DNA from: Prevotellaceae bacterium | GTDB taxonomy: Bacteria; Bacteroidota; Bacteroidia; Bacteroidales; UBA932 | Direction of reading: 5' to 3' | NCBI GenBank assembly: GCA_031273485.1 | Contig: JAISRS010000198.1 | Span: 1-5,354, forward strand | DNA: 5,354 nucleotides | Shown: positions 1 to 4,276 of the stretch, piece by piece | How the letters are laid out: each line of letters starts with the position of its first letter | How positions within the stretch are numbered: the first letter of the stretch is position 1 | Position numbers and translations under genes: made by a program | Notes under the pieces: model-generated | Seen by the model: only the letters and a program-made list of their open reading frames with translations | The model's database searches: none | Told to the model about the DNA's origin: nothing

Positions 1-456
1 TTCACTGTTTTTGTAAACAATCTAAATGCAATAGTTTACACTCCCGAAGCATATTGCGTGGAGTTAAACATTGCGGGCAAAATCTATCCGGCAGTATTGA
101 GAGATATTCAGTTTCATCCGGTGACGGATGAAATACTTCATGTCGATTTTTTCAATATTGATGAAAATAAACCGGTCACAATAGAAATACCCGTAACAGT
201 TGAGGGAAATTCCGAAGGAGTGAAACAGGGCGGAAAATTACAGGTTTTAGCCCGTAAACTGAAAGTTTCGGCATTCTTGAAAGACCTGCCCGAAAAATTT
301 GCGGTTGATATCTCCGACCTCGGATTGGGAAAAACGATTTTTGTGAAAGATCTTTCCTATCCGAATATCAATATCCTCACTCCCCCCTCCACAACGGTGT
401 GCCGCATAAAGGCAACACGCGCATCCCGTGAACAGGAAACAGAGGCAGGTAAATAA
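1..456 (+). CDS. rplY: 50S ribosomal protein L25, long CTC/TL5 type, 5'-truncated by window edge
   Basis: This protein binds 5S rRNA in the central protuberance of the large ribosomal subunit. The reading frame is open from base 1 to the TAA at 454-456, giving 151 residues. About 40 N-terminal residues are expected to lie left of the window, since Bacteroidales L25 proteins are usually a little under 200 residues. The GTG at 58 is internal: upstream codons in the same frame (FTVFVNNLNAIVYTPEAY) match the end of the N-terminal 5S-binding domain. Visible family signatures are LRDIQFHPVTDEILHVDF at fragment residues 33-50, then the C-terminal CTC beta domain with EGVKQGGKL, LKVSAFLKDLPE and DISDLGLGKTIFV. 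The tail is short and hydrophilic (RASREQETEAGK). The gene lies 88 bases before pth on the same strand, a common pairing, so cotranscription is likely. The family call is secure; the true start is not visible. Confidence 0.95.
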   Translation, partial: FTVFVNNLNAIVYTPEAYCVELNIAGKIYPAVLRDIQFHPVTDEILHVDFFNIDENKPVTIEIPVTVEGNSEGVKQGGKLQVLARKLKVSAFLKDLPEKFAVDISDLGLGKTIFVKDLSYPNINILTPPSTTVCRIKATRASREQETEAGK

Positions 457-465
457 TTTGAATAA

Positions 466-500
466 AGGGAACGCCGAAAAAGCAGTCTTGGAGGTTCCCT
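466..500 (+). other. Hairpin in the rplY-pth gap (weak terminator or processing site)
   Basis: AGGGAAC at 466-472 is perfectly complementary to GTTCCCT at 494-500, a 7-base-pair stem with a 21-base loop. It starts 10 bases after the rplY stop and is followed by GTTATAAAAA, not by a clean run of T. The large loop and poor T-tract argue against an efficient terminator. It may partly attenuate transcription into pth or act as an RNA-processing or stability element. The 3' arm with its flank (GAGGTTCCCT, 491-500) is the exact reverse complement of AGGGAACCTC at 1120-1129 at the far end of pth. Confidence 0.4.
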
Positions 501-544
501 GTTATAAAAATCCGTACAGTAATTAAAATCAGACTATAATACAC

Positions 545-1132
545 ATGAAATATCTGATAACAGGATTGGGAAATATCGGCAAAGAATACGAGAAAACCCG
601 TCATAATACAGGATTTGAAGTATTGGACATCTTTGCAAAGATGTCCAATACTACTTTTACAACCGTGCGATACGGCGATACGGCAGAAGTAAAATTCAAG
701 GGAAAAACTTTTATACTCCTGAAACCATCCACATACATGAACCTTAGCGGTAACGCCGTTAATTACTGGTTGCAGGCGGAAAAAATTCCTCTGGAAAATC
801 TCCTTGTCGTGGTTGACGACATCGCTCTGTCGGCAGGCACAATCAGACTGAGAGGCAAAGGCAGCGACGGAGGACACAACGGACTGAAACATATAAATCA
901 AGTCCTGGCAACTTCCAATTATGCCCGCCTGCGTTTCGGCATTGGAAACGATTTCCCGCAGGGATACCAAATGGAATATGTGCTGTCAAGATGGTCGCAG
1001 GAGGAATACGAATCCCTGATTCCAAGATTCGAAACAGCCGTAGAAGTTATTAAAAGTTTTGCAACCGCAGGACTTGAAAGAACTATGACCGCCTATAACG
1101 CAAAAAAAGCAGAAGATAAAGGGAACCTCTAA
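545..1132 (+). CDS. pth: Peptidyl-tRNA hydrolase
   Basis: This cytoplasmic enzyme cleaves the ester bond in peptidyl-tRNAs that drop off the ribosome, recycling tRNA; it is normally essential. The protein has 195 residues, close to the 194 of the E. coli enzyme. The N-terminus MKYLITGLGNIGKEYEKTRH holds the conserved Asn10 and the catalytic His20. KPSTYMNLSG supplies Asn66 (E. coli Asn68). VVVDDIAL supplies Asp92 (E. coli Asp93). RGKGSDGGHNGLKHI holds Asn112 (E. coli Asn114). All substrate-positioning residues are therefore present. The ATG at 545 is chosen because the family motif begins directly at it. No Shine-Dalgarno sequence is visible, as is usual in Bacteroidota. The last residues (KGNL) and the TAA lie inside the left arm of a long inverted repeat, so the C-terminal tail may have been rewritten by that element. 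The lipoprotein gene downstream is convergent. Confidence 0.97.
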   Translation: MKYLITGLGNIGKEYEKTRHNTGFEVLDIFAKMSNTTFTTVRYGDTAEVKFKGKTFILLKPSTYMNLSGNAVNYWLQAEKIPLENLLVVVDDIALSAGTIRLRGKGSDGGHNGLKHINQVLATSNYARLRFGIGNDFPQGYQMEYVLSRWSQEEYESLIPRFETAVEVIKSFATAGLERTMTAYNAKKAEDKGNL

Positions 1133-1179
1133 AAAAATCCTGTCTGCCTTGAAAAATCAAGTTTTTAGAAGTCCCCTTT
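1118..1179. terminator. Long inverted repeat over the pth stop, probable bidirectional terminator
   Basis: The arms at 1118-1135 and 1162-1179 are 18 bases each and match at 16 positions. Both mismatches (1124/1173 and 1127/1170) are A-C on the + strand and so G-U in - strand RNA, where the stem would be uninterrupted. A second small stem, CTTGA at 1148-1152 with TCAAG at 1157-1161 around AAAA, sits against the 3' arm. Downstream on the + strand the sequence is T-rich (CCCCTTTATTAATTTCTTT). The site lies between convergent genes, as expected for a shared terminator. The pth stop codon (1130-1132) lies inside the left arm. A tiny mobile repeat is an alternative explanation. Confidence 0.6.
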
Positions 1180-1226
1180 ATTAATTTCTTTATTTATCTG
1201 CGCAAATCCTTGGAATCCTCCCTTTT

Positions 1227-1244
1227 GGCGGGCTGCTGTCTGCC
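1227..1244 (+). terminator. Short GC-rich hairpin, possible second terminator after pth
   Basis: GGCGGGC at 1227-1233 can pair with GTCTGCC at 1238-1244 around the loop TGCT. All seven pairs form in + strand RNA, two of them G-U. TGCTTTTGAAAC follows, a weak T-run. An alternative stem, GGCTG at 1231-1235 with CAGCC at 1256-1260, competes with it. In - strand RNA the two wobble pairs become A-C mismatches, so if it is functional it more likely serves the + strand. The call rests only on this pairing. Confidence 0.25.
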
Positions 1245-1269
1245 TGCTTTTGAAACAGCCTCAACAAAA

Positions 1270-1297
1270 TCGTAATTCGTAATTTTTAATTTATAAT
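1270..1297. repeat. Four tandem 7-base units overlapping a stop codon
   Basis: Read on the + strand the units are TCGTAAT, TCGTAAT, TTTTAAT and TTATAAT, with the pattern TnnTAAT or TnnnAAT throughout. Read on the - strand they are ATTATAA, ATTAAAA, ATTACGA and ATTACGA. The first unit in the - direction encodes the last Leu and the TAA stop (1291-1293) of the flavin-reductase-like lipoprotein. It resembles short tandemly repeated heptanucleotide sequences described in cyanobacteria, but AT-rich slippage would look the same. Confidence 0.55.
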
Positions 1298-1983
1298 TCT
1301 ACCCAGACGTTTGTGATTTCGCCGAAGACTAATTTGTGATAATCATGAACTTCATCATAGGCGCCGGTAATAAATTCTTTTCCTTGTTGAGTGTAGAAAT
1401 CGTCGGGACTGACGGTTGTTAATTCCGTTAATTTACATTCTATGATCAGTCGCGCTTCTTTGTAGGTGACGTTGCCCGAAGGAGTTTTGACGGCAGTTAA
1501 TGTATTTTCCTTCATTTTGTCGGTGTCCCTTCCGCTTTTACTGCCGAAGAAAAGTACCTGTTCCTTATACCGGTCGGGGAAATAGGACATGGTATAAGTG
1601 TGTTCTTTCCGTATCAGTTCCAGAGTATATCTGCTTGCTCTCAAAAAGCACCATGTTACGGGTTTTTCAAACAGTATTCCAACTCCTCCGAAGCTGGCGG
1701 TCATTGAATTGTGATCGGGTTCTTTTCCGGCGGTGATAACGGTAAAATCCTGACCCACCAATTTGAAAATATTATCTGTAATATCTTCGGGTTTAATACT
1801 CTTGAACAATTCGTCAAAAGATTTATCTTTTACGTCTTTTACGTCTTTGCCTGTTTCCATTGCTTTGGTTTCTTTTTTAATTTCTTCTTTTGTGATTTCT
1901 GTTAAAGTTTCTTTTTTTTCGACTTTAATTCCGCATGATATTAACAGCATTGCGCTTAATATCGTAATCATGTACATTTTCAT
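1291..1983 (-). CDS. Lipoprotein with a flavin-reductase-type FMN-binding split-barrel domain
   Basis: The product has 230 residues. The start MKMYMITILSAMLLISC reads as a short lipoprotein signal with lipobox LISC and Cys17 as the likely lipidated residue, so the protein should be anchored outside the cytoplasm. Residues 18-62 form a Lys/Glu-rich linker (KKETLTEITKEEIKKETK, then GKDVKDVKDK). The domain from about 68 to 230 resembles the flavin reductase family: FTVITAG at 80-86, NSMTASFGGVGILFEKPV at 92-109 (the FMN-binding stretch of this fold), RASRYTLELI at 115-124, SYFPDRY at 133-139, and GSKSGRDTDK at 147-156. Family members bind FMN and often reduce flavin or other acceptors with NAD(P)H; the actual donor for an exported version is unclear. 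It lies 112 bases downstream of rubrerythrin on the same strand, separated by a hairpin, so partial readthrough from the rubrerythrin promoter is possible. The domain call is good; the reaction is not known. Confidence 0.85.
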   Translation of the reverse strand: MKMYMITILSAMLLISCGIKVEKKETLTEITKEEIKKETKAMETGKDVKDVKDKSFDELFKSIKPEDITDNIFKLVGQDFTVITAGKEPDHNSMTASFGGVGILFEKPVTWCFLRASRYTLELIRKEHTYTMSYFPDRYKEQVLFFGSKSGRDTDKMKENTLTAVKTPSGNVTYKEARLIIECKLTELTTVSPDDFYTQQGKEFITGAYDEVHDYHKLVFGEITNVWVEL

Positions 1984-2037
1984 AATATTATTTTTTTAAC
2001 TGTTTTTACTAATTCTTTAAAATATGTTTCCTTTATG

Positions 2038-2075
2038 AAATGACGGTCAGCGAAATTTAACGCTGACCGCCATTT
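2038..2075 (-). terminator. Strong hairpin downstream of rubrerythrin
   Basis: The arms at 2038-2052 and 2061-2075 pair around the 8-base loop AAATTTAA. The core CGGTCAGCG/CGCTGACCG is perfect. The only mismatch, A2043 with C2070, becomes G-U in - strand RNA, giving 15 continuous pairs. It begins 20 bases past the rubrerythrin stop. The T-run after the stem is TTT on the - strand and TTTTT on the + strand, so termination might work in both directions. This is the best-formed intrinsic terminator in the window. Confidence 0.75.
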
Positions 2076-2095
2076 TTCCAAAATTCACACAGATA

Positions 2096-2674
2096 CTACC
2101 AGTTTTCGCTTTTCTGTTCAAAGTAAGCCTGTGGATGCAAACACGCAGGACATGCTTTCGGGGCTTCTTTGCCTGTGTGCACATATCCGCAATTGCGGCA
2201 CTGCCATTCTATTTCTTCTTCTTTTGCAAATACTGTTGAAGATTCGATGTTGGCAATGAAACTGCGGTAGCGATCTTCGTGCGCCTTTTCGGCAACCGAG
2301 ATTTTTCTGTACATCGCTGCAATTGCGGGGAAGCCTTCCTGTTCGGCAATATCTGCAAACTGGGGATATGCTTCCGTCCATTCTTCATGTTCGCCGGCAG
2401 CGGCGGCATACAGATTTTCGAGGGTTGTTTTTATTTCGCCGGCAGGAAAACTTGCGGTGATTTCCACCATTCCTCCTTCCAGAAACTTGAACATCCTTTT
2501 GGCATGTTCTTTTTCCTGTTCGGCTGTTTCGGTAAAGATAGCTGCGATTTGTTCATAGCCATCCTTTTTTGCCTGACCGGCAAAATACGTGTAGCGCATT
2601 CTTGCTTGCGATTCTCCGGCAAACGAATGCATCAGATTTTTTTCTGTTTGAGTTCCTTTTATACTTTTCGACAT
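2096..2674 (-). CDS. rbr: Rubrerythrin, peroxide-reducing diiron and rubredoxin protein
   Basis: Rubrerythrin reduces hydrogen peroxide in the cytoplasm of anaerobes and microaerophiles, drawing electrons through its rubredoxin centre. The 192-residue protein has the usual two-domain order and length. The ferritin-like four-helix domain carries the diiron ligands at Glu21 (AGESQAR), Glu54 and His57 (EQEKEH), Glu95 and Glu98 (GEHEEW), and Glu129 and His132 (AEKAH). The C-terminal rubredoxin knuckles are Cys159-x2-Cys162 (CRNCGYVHTG) and Cys175-x2-Cys178 (CPACLHPQAYF). No ligand is missing. The start MSKSIKGTQTEKNLMHSF is the family's usual N-terminus. A TAnnTTTG-type promoter lies upstream and a strong hairpin downstream, so it can stand as a single-gene transcript. 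The gene suggests an anaerobic host that meets oxygen or peroxide. No PerR or OxyR operator was recognised. Confidence 0.97.
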   Translation of the reverse strand: MSKSIKGTQTEKNLMHSFAGESQARMRYTYFAGQAKKDGYEQIAAIFTETAEQEKEHAKRMFKFLEGGMVEITASFPAGEIKTTLENLYAAAAGEHEEWTEAYPQFADIAEQEGFPAIAAMYRKISVAEKAHEDRYRSFIANIESSTVFAKEEEIEWQCRNCGYVHTGKEAPKACPACLHPQAYFEQKSENW

Positions 2675-2712
2675 AACTATTAATTAATTTAAAAGATTAA
2701 ACATATCGGACG

Positions 2713-2741
2713 CAAATGTAAACAAAAAAATAAAAATCAAG
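2713..2741 (-). promoter_or_regulatory. Probable Bacteroidota sigma-ABfr promoter for rubrerythrin
   Basis: On the - strand TACATTTG (2720 down to 2713) is an exact match to the Bacteroides -7 consensus TAnnTTTG. CTTG (2741 down to 2738) lies 17 bases upstream and could serve as the -33 TTTG-like element, with one mismatch and slightly short spacing. The stretch between is almost all T. Transcription would start around 2705, leaving a leader of about 30 bases before the ATG at 2674. The -7 box is good; the -33 box is weak. Confidence 0.6.
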
Positions 2742-2764
2742 TATTTTTTATTTAAAAATGATAA

Positions 2765-2810
2765 CCCTTGTAGGGGATATTCGGCTGTTGCCGCCGAAGT
2801 TACAAGAGGT
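2765..2810. other. Nested stem-loop between the regulator gene and the rubrerythrin promoter
   Basis: CTTGTA at 2767-2772 pairs with TACAAG at 2801-2806, and ACC and GGT extend the stem past one bulge. Inside it TTCGG at 2780-2784 pairs with CCGAA at 2794-2798. A competing local palindrome, CCCT-TGT-AGGG at 2765-2775, could instead be a protein-binding site. On the - strand it is followed within about 12 bases by TTTTT. It could be a second terminator of the regulator gene or an operator about 25 bases upstream of the rubrerythrin promoter; nothing in the sequence decides between them. Confidence 0.35.
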
Positions 2811-2829
2811 AAAAAAATGTGAGCGACAG

Positions 2830-2898
2830 TTTAAGGGTTCTAAGAACTTTAAAGACTTTAAAGTCCTTAAAGTCCTTAAAGTCCTTAGAACCCTTAGA
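2830..2898 (-). terminator. 31-base-arm palindrome over the regulator stop codon
   Basis: Pairing about a centre at 2864 matches 2833-2863 with 2865-2895 at 28 of 31 positions. AAGGGTTCTAAG at 2833-2844 and CTTAGAACCCTT at 2884-2895 are exact complements. The three mismatches (2845/2883, 2853/2875, 2862/2866) are all A-C on the + strand, hence G-U on the - strand. The regulator transcript could therefore fold into one very long helix starting at its own stop codon. No T-run follows directly, so its role may be mRNA 3'-end protection, cruciform extrusion or termination. Confidence 0.55.
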
Positions 2899-2903
2899 AC
2901 CCC
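2832..2903. repeat. Eight tandem 9-base units forming a perfect-register array
   Basis: The + strand splits without gaps into TAAGGGTTC, TAAGAACTT, TAAAGACTT, three identical TAAAGTCCT, TAGAACCCT and TAGAACCCC. Each unit begins TAA or TAG. The outer units are the reverse complements of those at the other end, so the array is also palindromic. Read on the - strand the units place a TAA or TAG in the frame of the regulator gene nearly every nine bases, beginning with its real stop at 2894-2896. The last two residues of the regulator (Gly-Phe) are encoded by the array. Confidence 0.85.
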
Positions 2904-3646
2904 TGTTCTATGGTTTTTACATTAAGTTTTTGCAAAAGCGTCGTTTTTATATTTCGTAGCGCACCGTATGTAATAGACAGCTGTTCCATAATTCCCCGAT
3001 GGTTTATTTGCTGTTTGGCTAACATAAGAACCAGCGTTTCCTGTTCGGTCAGAAGTTCTGTTTGCTGCTCCTTCCACTGTTGGCAGTTAAAAGAATATTC
3101 GGAAAAAGTCCGATTGTTTTTGTAATAAATTCTCAGGTTTCCGGCTGTCGGCATCACCGAACAGGTCAGCATACACAATCCGAAACGGATTTGTCCGTTT
3201 ATGAATATCGGTTTCAATTTGTGATAAACCATCAGATATTTCGGTTTGTTTCCCCGTTGCAGCCTGTTTTTAAGTCTGAGAGTAAAAGAGAAATAATTTA
3301 TGTCTTCCACAGGTTCATCCTCATCCCCGGCGCACAGGAGCTTTAAAATAACATTATGTATTTTTTTAAACTGTAAAAAATCGTCGGGATGCACTGTTTC
3401 GGGGTAGAAATCATATCCCAACCGCATGACTTCCTGTTGCGGATAACCGCAAAGAAACAGTTCATGGCTGGAAACGTAATGAAAACATCGCTTTTGGAAA
3501 TCCAGAATATACACGGCTTCCATACTCATGGACGAAAAACTGTCAATGTCGAATTCGAGAGTGTTTTCATCCGGTATTGTTTCCATACTCTTTATGCCTT
3601 CGTAAAACGACGTTACGACGGTGGCTGGTTGTTTAAATTTGCTCAT
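2894..3646 (-). CDS. PAS-domain transcriptional regulator with LuxR-type C-terminal HTH
   Basis: The product is a 250-residue cytoplasmic protein. Residues 44-100 look like the start of a PAS sensory fold: VYILDFQKRCFHYVS, then CGYPQQEV, then the characteristic HPDD at 86-89. The rest of the PAS core extends to about residue 170 (YFSFTLRLKNR, KYLMVYHKLKPIF, RFGLCMLTCS). A linker leads to the HTH at about 199-250: LTEQETLVLMLAKQQINHRGIMEQL, followed by SITYGALRNIKTTLLQKLNV. This follows the LuxR/GerE spacing, but several usual positions are changed: the normal N-K-E-I-A and T-V-K-x-H patterns read NHRGIM and ALRNIK. The ending VKTIEQGF is abrupt, because Gly-Phe and the stop come from the 9-base repeat array. 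Met1 at 3646 is used; Met21 is a possible alternative. It may control the neighbouring rubrerythrin or lipoprotein genes, but nothing shows this. Its ligand is unknown. Confidence 0.8.
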   Translation of the reverse strand: MSKFKQPATVVTSFYEGIKSMETIPDENTLEFDIDSFSSMSMEAVYILDFQKRCFHYVSSHELFLCGYPQQEVMRLGYDFYPETVHPDDFLQFKKIHNVILKLLCAGDEDEPVEDINYFSFTLRLKNRLQRGNKPKYLMVYHKLKPIFINGQIRFGLCMLTCSVMPTAGNLRIYYKNNRTFSEYSFNCQQWKEQQTELLTEQETLVLMLAKQQINHRGIMEQLSITYGALRNIKTTLLQKLNVKTIEQGF

Positions 3647-3730
3647 GGTTAATGATTTTTGTTGATTTATATTTGATTCATAGTCTATTTCATATTAATT
3701 ATAATTCCAATCTATGTAATTTGTATTATA

Positions 3731-4276
3731 TCATTTTTTAGGAGGAGTATTGAGTATTTGCATAGCCTGTGTAAATAAATTCCATAAATTTTTATTTATA
3801 ACAGGGGAACCTATCCATATAATTTCTTTTTCTTTGTTAATAAGAAAAGTTTGATATTTATGTATATCAGGAATTTTATTAATTGTTTTAAACTCCTTTG
3901 ATATATCCAATATAAAAGGGTAATATATATTTATATTTGATAAAACTGTATTTACATAATCATAATCAATATTTTGAATTACTAATAATATTTCCGTATT
4001 AAATTGGTTTCTTAGTTGATCTTCATATTGCTTAAACAGACTCACGTCATTTAAAGAACATGGAGTACAATCTGTTGAATCTACGTATAAGATCAATGTA
4101 TAGTTATATTTTTCTGTTTTACTCTTCCATAAATCATTCATATCATCCGGAAAAATTATTGTTTTACCTATCATTGATTTAATAATGGGGTCAATATTGG
4201 TTTTTTTATCACTGTTAATACATGCCGACAAGCAAAAGCAAAAACAAAGAATACTGTTTTTTATGCTATTCTTCAT
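3731..4276 (-). CDS. Thioredoxin-like lipoprotein with a CTPC motif
   Basis: The product has 181 residues. MKNSIKNSILCFCFCLSAC is a lipoprotein signal with lipobox LSAC and Cys19 as the lipidation site, placing the protein in the envelope. The mature part looks like a thioredoxin fold: a beta strand TLILYVDSTDC leads into Cys70-Thr-Pro-Cys73, then a helix (SLFKQYEDQLRNQF), a strand ILLVIQN, and a C-terminal TFLINKEKEIIWIGSP. The cis-proline usually found before the TFLI strand is not there (HKYQTFLI), so ordinary disulfide exchange is uncertain. Its start overlaps the end of the upstream propeller gene by 11 bases, so the two are coupled. It ends with a TGA at 3731-3733 and no clear terminator. 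This is the most AT-rich gene of the window: the 60 bases at 3901-3960 contain only 9 G or C. The fold is inferred from motif and spacing; the substrate is unknown. Confidence 0.75.
   Translation of the reverse strand: MKNSIKNSILCFCFCLSACINSDKKTNIDPIIKSMIGKTIIFPDDMNDLWKSKTEKYNYTLILYVDSTDCTPCSLNDVSLFKQYEDQLRNQFNTEILLVIQNIDYDYVNTVLSNINIYYPFILDISKEFKTINKIPDIHKYQTFLINKEKEIIWIGSPVINKNLWNLFTQAMQILNTPPKK

Noticed and set aside
58..60. GTG at 58 as the start of the L25 gene
   Set aside because: The frame is open to base 1 and the upstream residues fit the family, so this codon is internal and the gene is cut by the window edge.
535..540. TATAAT just before the pth ATG as a -10 box
   Set aside because: It lies only four bases from the start codon, has no matching upstream box, and Bacteroidota promoters use TAnnTTTG; an AT-rich leader explains it.
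377..970. Long - strand open frame opposite rplY and pth
   Set aside because: It lies antisense to two confidently identified genes and its translation shows no recognisable domain; it is a shadow of pth codon usage.
2279..2683. Cys/Phe-rich + strand open frame opposite rubrerythrin
   Set aside because: It is fully antisense to rubrerythrin and its composition mirrors the Glu/Lys/Ala-rich codons on the other strand.
2832..2903. CRISPR-like array
   Set aside because: The units are 9 bases with no spacers, and no cas gene is present; it is a simple tandem palindrome.
3707..3714. TAGATTGG on the - strand as a promoter for the regulator gene
   Set aside because: It has one mismatch in the key TTTG and no TTTG-like element at the expected distance upstream; too weak in such AT-rich DNA.
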